From Danio rerio (Eukaryota; Chordata; Actinopteri; Cypriniformes; Danionidae), in NCBI RefSeq assembly GCF_049306965.1, contig NC_133196.1:17483001-17547000 (forward strand): DNA of 64,000 nucleotides, in the 5' to 3' direction. Below the pieces are notes generated by a model. It made no database searches. It had not been told where the DNA came from and was given only the letters and a program-made list of their open reading frames with translations. Each line of letters opens with the position of its first letter. Position 1 is the first letter of the stretch. The position numbers and the translations under genes are program-made. Shown piece after piece: positions 13,001 to 25,500 of this stretch.

Positions 13001-14241
13001 AGGTTCAATTCTTGCTGCTAGCAAACTATTAAACATGACATTTGCTTCAAAACTCCTAATTTCTCATTATAAATGGATTTCAAGGTAGTTTAGGGATTGG
13101 GTTAGAGATGTAGAATAAGATCATGCAGTATATGCAGTTTATGAGTACTAATATCTTAATAGCCAGTACCTCAAGAACATGCATACTAATAAGCAACTAG
13201 TTATTAATGTGATTTGGTGCCTAAAGTGTGATCAAATGAGTTGATTTTGATTGATTGGGATAATTCTGCAGGGGAGTGAATTGAGAATAACATGTAATGA
13301 ACTACAAGCATTGATGAATGCAATAAAGCAAAGATAAAAGTGAAATAAGCAGTGCATGCTTTATGGTTTTAAATATTTAAATTTTGTGCAACTCTAGTTA
13401 AAGAGACAACATTGTTCAATAAATCCATTACATTTTAGTTTGTTTGTTTATTTTTAAAGCCTATTCTGCCCACCAAACTGCATTTATCTGATCAAAAATA
13501 CAGTGAAAACTTTTTATTATTGTAATTTAAACTGTTAATGTTGAATTTTCAGCATCATTACTCCAGTCGATGTTACATGATTCCTTCAGAAATCATAATA
13601 ATATGATGATTTGCTGCTAATGAAAAAAATATATATTAATATATATGAGTTTAAAACTGTTTGGCTGATATAGTGTTATCCAAAAGTACCATTTAAATGT
13701 TTCATAGTATTTACTTTTATTTTTTTATTTAAGGAGTACTTTTGAAATCCTATTAATTTATTATTGTTTTTCTGTTTTCCAGCCATATATTTTATCAATT
13801 GAAAAACAATACAATGACAATACTATTACTTTATGAATTTTAAAAGCATGGGTCAGAATCAGTACGTTGGTTCATTTGTTGCACTGAATGACTGAATATT
13901 ATTTCCCTAATTTGTAGCCATTTCATTTTAGAAAGGTTACATTACACTAAAAAGTCCACAAACATAAAAACACAGTCGACCCTTATTTTTTAATTACAGT
14001 AAGGATTTCTTTTTGCTCTTTTTTTCAGGTTTACATGTACATTTTGAGTGACTCACTTGAAAACCTCTTGATCAATGACCACCCCTGCAGCCTGGGTGAG
14101 CTCGAAAAGCTCAGTCTCCTCTGCGTTTAACACCTTTTTCTTCTTGATGCTGTATTTCTGCACATTCCCACTGACGTTCACGCTCAGAGAGGGAGAGTCT
14201 GGGGCGGAGGGCATGGCGGCGGGCTGAGCTGACTGGGACAT
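7024..14241 (-). CDS. mzt2: Mitotic-spindle organizing protein 2 (MOZART2), four coding exons
   Basis: Coding exons on the minus strand in transcript order: 14057-14241, 12609-12760, 10215-10343, 7024-7175. They total 618 nt, or 205 aa. Phases agree at every junction (2, 1, 1). MOZART2 proteins bind the gamma-tubulin complex and help place it at centrosomes and spindle poles. The conserved helical core spans exons 1-2, with KKKVLNAEETELFELTQAAG, then VIDQEVFK and IIVDLLKMNVAPLAVFQTLK; these align with human MZT2 (RRKKVLSTEEMELYELAQAAG.., ILVDLLKLNVAPLAVFQMLK). The C-terminal part is Ser-rich, with SSQR-x-PRQ-x-SATR as in the human protein, but is longer (human about 158 aa). The start ATG at 14239-14241 follows an acceptor at 14259; a 5' non-coding exon ends at 14885. 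The donor after 10215 is the weak GTTTTT. The a/b suffix cannot be set from the sequence. Confidence 0.9.
7323..7745. repeat. Dispersed teleost repeat, probable DNA element
   Basis: Reads AAAGGAACACTAACTTTTTTTG .. TTTTAGCTTAGCTTAGCATA .. TTCTGTAGTTACATTGTGCA .. GGAACTATTTTC-like. I recognise this order as a very common zebrafish and carp repeat. It has no coding capacity. It lies in the first 3' intron of mzt2. Confidence 0.5.
7998..8797. mobile_element. Non-autonomous DNA element (copy 2), interrupted by a Tc1-like fragment
   Basis: Same family as 4795-5455. The left block has CAGGGTTTCTACACGTTTCA and AACTAAGACTTTTTAAAA; the right block has TTAAGACCTGTTTAAAATG, TAAATTTAAGACTTTTTAAG and ATACCCTGTG. 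The middle (about 8094-8400) is replaced by unrelated Tc1-like sequence, so a later insertion or rearrangement is nested here. Confidence 0.55.
8094..8400. mobile_element. Tc1-like transposon 5'-region fragment
   Basis: Contains GGCAGCAATTACAGCCTCAA and GATGCCACAAGCTTGGCACA, a non-coding block next to the terminal repeat of common fish Tc1 elements. No transposase frame remains. Confidence 0.55.
8847..9546 (-). mobile_element. Tc1-like DNA transposon, internally deleted (copy 1)
   Basis: Terminal repeats CACTCACCGGCCACTTTATT and ..AAGTGGCCGGGGAGTG face inward and are flanked by TA (8845-8846 and 9547-9548), the Tc1/mariner target duplication. The minus-strand frame at 9171-9380 carries the HTH region: VVGARLAGLNISETADLLEF then SRTTISRIYREWSEKEKISS. 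At 700 bp it is about half the expected 1.2-kb length, and the catalytic C-terminal half is missing. It lies in an mzt2 intron. Two other copies are at 31057-31908 and 49068-49976. Confidence 0.85.
10484..11101. mobile_element. Non-autonomous DNA transposon with inverted ends
   Basis: The left end CTAAAGGCCGACTCACACGG matches the reverse complement of the right end, CTAAAGCCCTGCTCACACTG. The interior has no conserved protein. The short ORFs across 10511-11060 are artefacts of this element. It lies in an mzt2 intron. The superfamily is not certain; ends of this style occur in Harbinger-like and hAT-like MITEs. Confidence 0.6.
11283..11723. mobile_element. AT-rich MITE with 28-bp inverted repeats (copy 1)
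   Basis: The left end is CAGTTGAAGTCAAAATGATT and the right end reads ..AATAATTCTGACTTTAACTG, an inverted match over about 28 bp that continues into GCCCTCC/GGAGGGC. Related copies are at 25631-26145 and 39225-39469. No coding region. Confidence 0.7.
12865..13398. repeat. Dispersed repeat with a smaller nested MITE
   Basis: The left edge GTAGGGCTGCATGATATTGG and the right edge TTTTGTGCAACTCTAGTT resemble the two ends of a common zebrafish repeat (AGGGCTGCACGATATTGG.. form). A block at about 12986-13232, starting TCACACTTTATTTAAAGG and ending TGCCTAAAGTGTGATC, has its own inverted ends and looks inserted. It lies in an mzt2 intron. Confidence 0.45.
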
Positions 14242-14747
14242 ACGCCTCAACTCAAACACTGACAACAAACAATTGAGGTAAATTTAAATTCATATTCGCA
14301 CATTCGTTCATTGTAACCATAAACTGTAAAAGATAACGGTCCCTACATTGTTTACCACGCTACTTTGGCATTTAGGTAAGACTTCAAAATAACATGAGCA
14401 CTATTTAATTGACTGTGAACAGTGTAACGTTACTTTGGTAGTAATTGGCTGCTAAAATGACTTGTCTATGTAGAATCTGCAAATATTATTTTTCTGAAAT
14501 TATAGAAAGTCCGAATGTGCGTATATAAAGCCAAACACACAAGAGAGCAATCACAAAACGTATTGCATTTATCTGTCACATTACCAATGCTGCAAGTTAA
14601 CTTACACATATCAAAACTAATTTATTGTCGTGAAATGTCTTTCCTGAAATGTAACGTTATTTAAAGCAAATACTGATAGGCTGGATGTCTAAATGCTGAA
14701 CAATAACAACCAGGGTAGATACACATACAAGTGACTGTGCTAACGTT

Positions 14748-14770
14748 ATATATATATATATATATATATA
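14748..14770. repeat. Short (TA)n tract
   Basis: About 11 TA dinucleotides in the first mzt2 intron. Confidence 0.85.
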
Positions 14771-14884
14771 CATTGCATAATATATTTCATCACCGCATTT
14801 TCTTGTTCCATACATGTTTGTATTTTAAACTGAAGTGTAATTTAAGCTTTTAAATTAAAGGATTTTGTTTAATAAAATACTCAC

Positions 14885-15000
14885 AACAGTGCAATGGTGA
14901 ATTCCCCGCTTCCTTCCTCTACGTTTGTTGTCTCGGTAGATACAACCTGAACATTTGATGTGCTGCCACCACGAGGTCTGGAGAAATCATGAGCGGTTAT
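14885..15000 (-). other. mzt2: Probable mzt2 5' non-coding exon
   Basis: A GTGAGT donor on the minus strand (plus-strand ACTCAC at 14879-14884) ends an exon whose sequence is more GC-rich than its surroundings. Splicing to the acceptor at 14259 puts a stop just past the junction in the exon's open frame. Translation must therefore start at the downstream ATG (14239-14241) and this exon is 5' UTR. The upstream (transcription-start) edge is not determined. Confidence 0.5.
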
Positions 15001-15339
15001 CTTTTTCAAGGTGGTGCTTGGTGGCAAAGAAAACAAACATTTAACCCGTTTTGCGATTCTTTTTTGGAAAATCAGCACACTAGTCGGTTCCAGAATTAAA
15101 AACTTGTAAAATATATACTTTATATAAGTTTTATATACACTTGAATAATAATAATAATAAATAAAAATATATATATGTAGTAGTTTTAAACATGTTATTT
15201 CGAAATAAGTTATATTGATTCTACTCATTAACACATATATCATGTATGAGTATACAAGTAGTACTATTATATACTACTCATATGCATGTATATACAAATA
15301 ATAACTTGACTTGTAGTTGATCATTTGGAAAAGTGGCAG

Positions 15340-16090
15340 AAGGTCAATTTCTCTAATGAATCATCTGTTGAGCTGCATCCCAGTCATCACAAATACCGCT
15401 GACGACCTATTGAAACTTGCATGGGCCAAGATTCTCACACAATTCAGTCAAGTTTGGTCAAGGAAAAAATTATAATTTGGGGATACATTCGGTATGGAGG
15501 CATGCGAGAGATCTGCAGAGTGGATGGCAACATTAACAGCCTGAGGTATTAAGACATTTGTGCTGCCCATTACATTACAAACCACAGGAGAGGGCAAGTT
15601 CTTCAGCAGGATAGCGCTCTTTCTCATACTTCAGCCTCCATATCAAAGTTCCTAAAAGCAAAGAAGGTGCTCCAGGATTGGCCAGCCCAGTCACCAGACA
15701 TGAACATTATTGAGCATGTCTGTGGTAAGATGAAGGAAGCAAAGAAGATAAACGCAAAGAATCTTGATGAACTCTGGGAATACTGCCAGACGGCTTTCTT
15801 TGCCATTCCAGATGACTTTGTTAATAAGTTATTTGAGTTATGGCAGAGATGTTTGGATGCAGTCCTTCAAGCTCAGTTATCTGAGTTGTTTTTTTTTTTT
15901 TGTGAAATGAGCATTTTTTGCAGACCTTGCGTGTAAGTTTAGTAATTTCACTTTTCAAGGTAATGAATATGCTTTTTACTGTGTTTAAGTGAAATTACTG
16001 AACCTACACACAGTAGACTTTAAAAAAAAAGCTCATTTTTGAAGAAAATTTCAGATTACACTTAGAAAAGCAACAGATATCATCTGTAAA
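15340..16090 (+). mobile_element. Tc1-like transposase remnant (second family)
   Basis: The plus-strand frame at 15667-15936 encodes VLQDWPAQSPDMNIIEHVCG then KMKEA and NLDELWEYCQ. This is the C-terminal catalytic block of Tc1-like DDE transposases (usual form DWP.QSPDLNPIE..W). Upstream sequence (15380-15660) continues the transposase but in broken frames. Downstream, TTCACTTTTCAAGG .. AGTGAAATTACTGAACCTAC shows end-type repeats. The region beyond 15945 recurs at 46690-46850. It lies between mzt2 and the zinc-finger gene. Confidence 0.75.
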
Positions 16091-16532
16091 AAACAAATGG
16101 ACAATTTAACTTAAAGTCAATAATTATTCTTGGGATTTAATTCAAAATAAATAAACACTGGTTATTATTAAATATCACTATGGCTGTAGAACTTCAAGAT
16201 TTGGCATCCTTACATTAAATTATTCCACAGCTAATAACTCTTCGCCGCACAATGTTTCTATTATGAAAACATGATCAGTAGCAAGTCTGTTTACGCTCAA
16301 TGATAAATGAAACCCAATGCAGTCTTTAAAAGCACAAGTACATTGCATTAGATAGCACTGACAAACATGAATAAAAATGTAAAAAAGAGTTATGGTAAAA
16401 AAATTAAATCATGGAATCATGTATATTTTGCCAAATGACAGAATACACACAGATTATTGATCTGGAAATGTGTGGCCTACGTAACAGCAATTTGTAAAAG
16501 CTTTTAAAAAGGAATGGAGATGAGTGAGACTC

Positions 16533-19500
16533 TCAGCTTATTTTTTGTACTTTGTTTTCAACTATCTCCTCTAAGTCGTCAGTAGAATTGCGCTTCTTTG
16601 ATACCTCGATGGACAAAGACACTTCCTGTTTATCCTCTAAAACCTTTGATGTAGTTAAACCAGTGTTTGTCAATTCTAAGTCCAAGCTGGGGCTCTCCAA
16701 ACAGGCCACTGTATCGGATGGAACTAGCTCCAGCTCTGTGGATTTTAGTGTCTCATGCTGCTCTGTGTGTAGCTGTACATCCATGTCCTCCAGTCCTGTT
16801 AAAGGTCCACTGATGGCTGCAGTTTGTGGCTCTTCTGAATCCTCGTTGAGTTCCAGTGCCTCCTTGTGGCCATTGATTGCCATGCCGTTATCAGTCCCGC
16901 ACAGGATCTCCCTTCTGAGTGAAGCCAACTGAGCCTGCAGGAGCTCCTTGTGCTGAGCTTCAAGGCTTTCCATCTAACAGTACCAAAGACAGAAGAAAGT
17001 ATGCAAGTTTAAACAAAGTGCATTAACAGGGGACCTATTTACAAGATGTAAAATAAGTCAGTGAGTGTGTTTATGAAGCTCAATATACCCCACAAATAAT
17101 GTTTTATCACTCTTTGAAACTCCCTTTTAGGGTTTGACTCTTATTGTGCAATTTTTGTGACTGTGACTTTACATTTAAATCAGATTGTGCTCTTTTCAAA
17201 CAGGACAGAGCTACAAATGGCAGATTGAAAAACAAAACTAATGTCCTGTACTAATGAGTAAGAGATCGTACCAATGGGTGTGGCTTTTCCCCTCTGATGA
17301 CATGTAGAAAGGGAGCATGTCAATGAAAGTGTTTTAGCAGACTGTTTTTATGAAGTGCTTTTATGAAATGTTTAATTGATACATTTTTGCCTTTAGAAGC
17401 TGGTTATATATGCAGTCAGTTGCCATGCAAATGTGTTTAAACCACTTAAACCCCTTATTTTTGCCCAATACATCCTTTTTAATACAAGTCTTAAAAAACG
17501 TCATGCATGTACAGCTCCTACCTCTTGAATAGTGCAACATCCAATTCTCTAAGCTTACAAAATAACTAAAGAGTAACAAAAGAATATTTTTCATGCTAGA
17601 TCTGCCAAGCAAACAAGCTTTTAACGATAGTACCAATGACATGATGGTTTTATCAAATACTGATTGGCTTTATTTGGAAGGCGTGACTATTCAGTCATAG
17701 AGCGTGTTGCACTGACTCTCATTCTAAAGTTTATAAATGCACTGTCTTTGTATACTTTGAATACTTGGCACGAAACTGGGAAAATATTAAATGTGTGACG
17801 TTGAGTTTTACACATACTATTTTTCTTCTTATTATTATCTATTTTTTTTTTTACATTTTTTATGTTATGATCATAATGAAATAAACAGGCAAAATAGATA
17901 TGTTTCTGATATGTAAATCAATTAAATTAATTCAATTAAATTGTGATTAATTAAATCAATTTTTGGCAAAAAAAAAGCTCAATGTGCAAACATTTACATT
18001 TACTATGATTTACATGAAGCACTATGAATGACTAAAAGCCTCAGCAGATTTTTATTTGTTGTTGTCATGTTCCTCTGGTCTCTACTGTTTGTTTGTTTAT
18101 TTATTTATGTATTGTCACATCATCAACTTATGTCTATTTTTCATCTCAACATCTGCCATTATTATTTATTTTTAGCTCTTTGCTATGAGGCACTTTAGAT
18201 TCACCTTTTGGACAGTTATCCATTAGATAACAGTACCTACTGAGACATCTAATTTATATAAACAACCAATGCATACAACACGCATAGTTGTTTGGCACCT
18301 AAAATATAATGTATCATACTTATTTCTGCGATATGGATATTGCACTTACTATCATTTATTAATTTTCCTTCAGCTTAGTCCTTTTATTCATCAGGGGTCG
18401 CCACAGTGGAATGAACTGCTAACTTAGCCAGCATATGTTTTACACAGCGGATGCCCTTCCAGCTGCAACCCAGTACTGGGAAACATCCATACACACTCAT
18501 TCACACACATACACCATGGCCAATTTAGATTATTCAATTCACTTATAGCGCATGTCTTTGAACTGTTTGGAAAACTGCAACACCGACCGCGAACACGGAG
18601 AGAACATGCAAACTCCACACAGAAATGCAAACTGGCCCAGCCAGAACTTAAACCAGCAACCTTCTTGCTGTGACGCCTGTTTCACACCGCAAGCGTCAGC
18701 GGCGCGTGAGCAGAGCGTGAGCAGCGCGTGTGTTTTCGGCGTCCATGTTAACAGATTAGAGCTTTCATACCGCACGCAGCAGCAGCGCGTCAGAGCGAGG
18801 CGTGAGCGTCGCCGAAGCAGCAGTGCAGCGATAGTTTCGGCGCTGGGTCTATTTTTGACGCGCTGCTCACGCTCAATTAAAGTGACAGTGCATTGAGAAT
18901 GACCAAAACACATTGAATGACAGTAAAAACTAACAATTTTACCCAATAAATGCGTTAATAATGTCAAATGGTTTATATATAGTCTTTCAAATGAACTTAA
19001 AACGATTAAAAACGGCAACAAACATTTATTTAGGCCCGAACTACAAAACCAAATGTAAAACTATTTTACTATCAGTTTTGCTTAAGTTGCACACTAGTGT
19101 TGTAGGAGAGGGGAAATGGAATATTTACGGGATTTGTAGTCCATAGCGAAGTGTATTGTGGGTAGTGTAGTGCGACACGCATGCTGGATTAATTGATGTG
19201 AGCTCGCTGTGTTCTGTGCAGCTAGCAGAGCAAGAAAGTTTTAATCGGCTTTGTTTTATGTTCACTCGAATTATTCCTACCGGGAGCTGTTTGCACTGTG
19301 AATCTGACAACACGAAAATAAGTAAAAGAATGGCATGCATTAATTACTTTTGTCCGTCTCATCATCTGCACGAGCATGAATTAACGAGCTGTTATTCTGC
19401 CGCTGGACATCACTGAAGCGGAGAAATTAACACTAGTTTGATCATGTATAAATATCATTATAACTATATTGTATAAATATGATTATAACTAGGTCTACAG

Positions 19501-22500
19501 CAACCTGATAATCAAAAAACAAATGACATGATATCACAGGCGATTGTTTTCTGACTGTAGACAATTCTCATATAAGTTAGCTTGAGAAGCATACAGTACT
19601 ATTTGATCTATAAAATTAGTAAAATAAACATTTGCAGGTTAATGAAACAGCATAGGAGGGGCCTTGGTACAGATGAAAAGTTTAAAAAGTGTATTTGTAT
19701 ATAGAGGGGTAACTAGATAGAATAGACAGAGATAGGTTGATCTCAGCAGCAGCTGCCGAAGAGCTGCGCGCTGCAGACGCAGCTGGTGTGAAAGGCAAAC
19801 GCCTGCGTGCTGCTACTGCTCGACATACGCGCTGCTCACGCTCTGCTCACGCGCCGCTGACGCTTGCGGTGTGAAACAGGCGTGAGGCGACAGTACTAAC
19901 CACAGAGCCACTGTGTTGCTCATTTACTATCAGCTTGATGTATAATTATAATAATTTATCAATACAATCTGATTCTCATTCAGAGCACTTACAAGTTTGG
20001 CCACCTTTTGCTGGCTGTGATCAGGGCATTGATATGCTTGCAGTTCCTCAAACATCCTCACATTAGATTGCACCAGGCTTGCGACCTAACAATGAAATTA
20101 AATAGATGAAAATAATTATTTAAATACAACAAGACAAGTGTACAAGGAAATATGTATAACCAATATTCTTTTAAATTAAATAAATACAATAAACTAGCTC
20201 CAAGTATACCTGTTCTTTGAGCTGTTTAATCTCAGCTCGTAGCGTCTTCTCCATGCTCTCCTTCTCCTGATGAAGAGTGTCGATCTGCTGGTGAAGCTCC
20301 AGGAGGCGTTTCTGCAGCAGAGTCTGCTCCAAACTTTCTGCCTCCTAAAATTACAGAAACAATACATTTAGATTAAGTTTAAGACTGCTACTACATATTA
20401 TTTCATAATTTAGTGTATTTTAGATAGTAAAATATTTTATGAAGGCAAAGGGTAATTTTCACTTTTCAGCCTTCATCCCATAATCCTTCAGAAATCCCTT
20501 TAGAATGCTGATTTGGTGCTGAAGAAAACATTTATTATTTTTATTATTGATGTTATTAATGTTTAAAGCAGTGGTGTCTGACTTTTTGTGGTAAACAAAT
20601 GATAATAGACTATGATACCTTTACTTTGATTAGCTGCTGAAGAAAAGTTCGCAAACTATAATTTTTTTTGCTGGGCAAAGATGATTAAGCACATCCAAAA
20701 TAAAAAGTTTCTTTTGACATAATATATATGTGTGTGTTTGTATGTTGTGTACATTTTACATGCATAGACAAATGCACATATGCATGCATATATTTGAGCA
20801 AATGTTTATTTATATTCATTCATTTTGTTTTCGGCATAGTCCCTTTAATAATCCAGGGTCGCCACACCGGAATGAACCGCCAACTTATCCAGCACATGTT
20901 TTAAGCAGCGGATGCCCTTCCAGCCGCAACCCATCTCTGGGAAACACCCATACATACTCATTCACACTCATACACTCACTAATTTAGAGCCTTCCCAATT
21001 CACCTGTACAGCAGGTCTTTGGACTGTGGGGGAAACCGGAGCACCCGGAGGAAACCCAAGTGAACGCGGGGAGAACATGCAAACTCCACACAGAAACACC
21101 AACTGACCCAGCCGAGGCTCAAACCAGTGACTTTCTTGCAGTGAGGCGACAACACTACCTACTGGGCCACTGCGTTGCCTGTTTATTTATATTCAGATAT
21201 AAAATATATATGTATATGATACAAATTATTTATACATTTAAATATTTATGTTAGGACACAGGGCTACAATGAAACCTGCTCAACTATTGTTTACGCTCGT
21301 AATATTTATGTTATTTGCTAATTAATAACCTCATGTGGAACTCTGAATTTCGGAGTCTGCTACTTGAATCTTGTAATTAAAAATAATATAAAAATTGCAT
21401 TCAAAATAACATAAAAGGACAAATAAGACATTTTTTTCCTGTAATCGAATTCTGAAATACCATTAATAAAAACATTTTAATCAGTGATTAATAATAACCT
21501 GTTCAGTGAGAATACCAGTGGTCGTATCATAGATCACACTGTTTCCTTGTCCATCAGGATCCATAAGAACAAGAGTCTGTGTCCCATCAGATGAACTTTG
21601 GGAAGACTGCACCTCTTCCTCAGCACCCAATGGGATGCCATTTCTCTCAACGTCTTCCTAAAAGGCAAATAATTCTTAGAGTTCATCCTTGGTAATGAAT
21701 ATGACCGAAAGCTATGATATGCCAGTGTGAGTTTGTCTACCTTTGGCTCCACAGTCAGTAGTGTTTCAGTGCCAGTGGTCAGGATGGGCTGTGTTAAGAT
21801 GGATCCAATGCTTGTGCCATCTTCACCTGGTCCAAGACCCACTGCCAGCCCCTCATATGCTTTCACATGAGCTTCTGAGCTTTCACCGTAATACTGTCGG
21901 CAGTTCACATTCTGGAGAAAACGCGTGAACATTATACAGAATCAATAATAAAAGTGAAAAATCAACAGATTTTAGACTAATTCAGACCATTAGTATGTGT
22001 TCTTTTTCTATGATTATGAAAACTTGCAAATGCCCAACACAACTACATCTATAAAACAGAAATACTATGTAATCTGAATCACTTTCAAAACAGTTTTTAT
22101 TTAGATTTGTATATAAGGTTTTAGTAAAAATGTAAACTGTCAGCCATTTAGAATCAGATCACATGCTGAAGTCAGTTTGTCTTAAATTACAATATACAGC
22201 ATATAATATATATGCTATATAACACATATACAGTACTTTACACCATACTGATAATTTTTTTTTATGCAGCTTTATGCATAATATGCATCATTTAAATTAA
22301 ACAATGTAGATTAATGTATTTATATGTAATGAAAAGGTTATTAGTTATTGAATAAAATAAAATGTAAAAAAAGTCTCTTTTGACAATTCTTTGGTTTTTA
22401 ACCAGGTAAAAAAAAATTGTCAAAACCAGCTAAATCCACTTTGTTTTTTTTAGCAAAAACGTCTAAATTCACCTATTGGGATGAGACAGTGTAATTACAT

Positions 22501-25500
22501 GTAGTTGAAAATCACTAAAGATGCTATTAGAAATTATTTTACCAAACATAAAACACATTACACAAACCACCTAAAACAAAAACATATATAAATCTGTCAA
22601 GTAAGTGGCGGGTCATTCCACTGTGATGAACCAGGAAAAAAGCAGAAGGAAAATGAATGAAATCTGTCAAGTAAGTGCATTAATCAATAACATGAAAACT
22701 GACATTAATTAAATCTTAACAATCTGTTGTCATTCTGATATTTGGGATTAAGTTTAATGCAAGTAGAGCAATGTAAATATTGCAAACACTGTAAACTAAG
22801 CTTGGTAGATTCAAATAATGTAGTGTAAAAACATTGTGAAACATCACTATCTGTGCATTGTCCATTAATATAAAAAGCTTATCAGATGTAGAGGTAATAT
22901 GAAGTAATAATGTATAGTTTTGTACATTATATTCATCTTTTTAAAAATAGCTTAAATTAGCAAATAAAACACAAGGTAGGCCTACTGGGCAACAAGGGGC
23001 TGTCTCTTAGACAATTTTATAAGCTTACAATAATTCATTCTCACCATACTTAAGGTCTTGGTCTCTTGTTTATCCTCATAGCATTCATGTGGGATAAAAG
23101 AACGGCATCTTAACTCTGTTATTCGTGAAACGCAGTTGCCGTTTAATGTATAGTAAATCGGACTTATTCAAAGTAGCGTCGCTGCGCAAAAAAACGTTAT
23201 AAATGCATGCTAAACTTCCAACTGTACATTGTGTTTTCTTTTTCTTATAATGCACAGAGTTTTAAGGTAAGAGAAGTTTTCATTTGTCATTCATTGACAG
23301 TCGGACAGGGTCATCCAGTTCATAAAACTCCAGATTTTAAAATCGAAGCAGAATAAAACAATCTCCTCATAAAAGCCGGCGTATGAGCGCGCTGCTAAAT
23401 TGAAAACATATGATTCGATTCGCGCCTTCTGATTGGTTCTCAGGATATAGCGGCTTTTGCTGTCAAAGGCAAGTGCCATTTAGCAGCTTTTGCCAACAAA
23501 CTGTTATTTCTGAATGCCCTGATGCTGGGATTTGGATGATTAGAAGCTAATCTATTTGTTGATGGTGTAAGACGTGCCTAAAGCATTCACTCAATGTCAT
23601 TATCTCATTTTTGGCGAAAGTGGCGTTTAGCGGCTTTTGCATATGAACTCTTCAAATATATATATTTACATAAATTACGACATGTTATTTACATTATGTA
23701 ATTTAAATAATGCATATTATTAGTGCTTACAAATGATTAATCACATCCAAGAGAAATGTTCATCTTAACAAAATGCATTTTATATTAGACCTGCTCTTGG
23801 TTGGTCAATGGCGGGGTCTAGTTCAGTTCTTTAAAATAGCAACGCGCCAACAAAGCACATTAACACACTTCCTCTCTAGACCGAAACACTTATGAGTCCA
23901 CAAAGTGGCACAAATGGATTTGCTACTGCAACAACGTGGTACATAACATGACAATTACAGTCACGCTTGTCTAAAAATGGCAATAAATTGTGCCATACAC
24001 ATCTTGCGCCTTATTGCACCGGGTGTATGATAGGGCCCATAGTGTTCACATGTTTCTTTACTGGATGAATCTACACCCTTGAAATATTTTTCGAACAAAT
24101 TATTAAGTGACAAATACATTTTTATTGGCATGCAAACTGCATTTGAAGCACCAACTTGCTTTCAAAAGTTGATTTTGTTTGCTACTGTCAACATAAATCT
24201 CTATATTAAATGATTAACTTGTTATCTTGCAACTTCTGCGACCATTTGAATGTTTATAACAAAGACTAAAGCTAATTTAATCTATACATGATGACTGCTC
24301 TCTTTAGGTCAAAACTCAGATTTTATTGTACAACTTTGATCCTCAGCGTATGATCATTAATGAGAATATTCAAATTGTGGTCATTAAGAATGAAGATGAC
24401 ATGGGTGTTTGAATTAAGATCATAACCTTTTAATAATCATGCAGCTCTTTTTTAAATAACAGTAATGGTTTTACAAATTTCATGAAATATCAAAGTAAAC
24501 TCTATTATAAATTTAAGTAGATAAAGATAATTTAAAGTGGCAGATGACAAAATATTGCACTTGCTTTTAAAATACAGAACATTTTTCATTCATTTATATG
24601 AGTTTTCATTCTTGTTGTGAACAGACCTTTAATCCAGTGTTATACAGCAATTACCTGCGTGACTTGGATCTGGAATGTGGTGTGAGGGTTTCGGAAGTGT
24701 GTTTTATAGTGTTTGATGGCCTCATCCCTCCTGTTGAAACCATTTCTGCAGCGGTAACAGTGCCAATGTGCACCTTTAAACCTCTTTTCTCCTTTTATAG
24801 TGCCTACAATCTCACAATGGATACAGCAGCGCAGCACTTTTAAGCCTGTCCATAAAAAGAGAAGTTTATGAGAGAGGTTGCAGAAATCATACACGCTAAA
24901 GTCTATAGCAACACTGTGCCTCACCAGCAAAGTCAATGCCTTTGTCCACGTGTTTGATGCGGAAGTGAGCTCGAAGGATGACCGGGTCTTGATAAGCCTC
25001 GGTCACAGCACACAGTGGGCAGTGCATGTGCACACCTTTCTCCTGCCCCAAACACTTCTCATCCTGACACAGCACAGGAGTGTAAGTGTGTTCGGTTCCT
25101 CTGACACGAACTGACGGATGGGCCTAGAAAGACAAATGTAAACAGGAATGTAGGGTAGATTATAAAGAATAAGAGTCACATTTTAGTTTGGGGATCATAA
25201 CGTCCATATTTCAAATTAGAGCTGCACAATATATCGTTTCAGCATCAATATTGCAATGCACAATAGTCACGTCGCAGGATGTGCAATGTTGAGTTGGGAT
25301 AGTTGATCTCACACAATTCAGAATACATGAGGTTTGTGAAGTCACTCCAGTGTTTAACCATAACAGAGCAAAAGTTTATCATCTGTATTTTTTCACAATT
25401 TCAGATGTTATAAGCATTTAGACACCAAACAACAGTGCGGTTTGTAACATTATTATTGTCATTTTGCGATTGATTTATACAATGAACACCATGTTGTTTT

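Noticed and set aside
16552-16932. 126-aa plus-strand Ser-rich frame
   Set aside because: Antisense of the last exon of the zinc-finger gene, which is in phase with seven other exons.
18539-19021. 160-aa minus-strand and 114-aa plus-strand frames
   Set aside because: They cross the junction of a SINE and a DNA transposon; the GC-rich inverted repeat simply lacks stops. No transposase motif is present.
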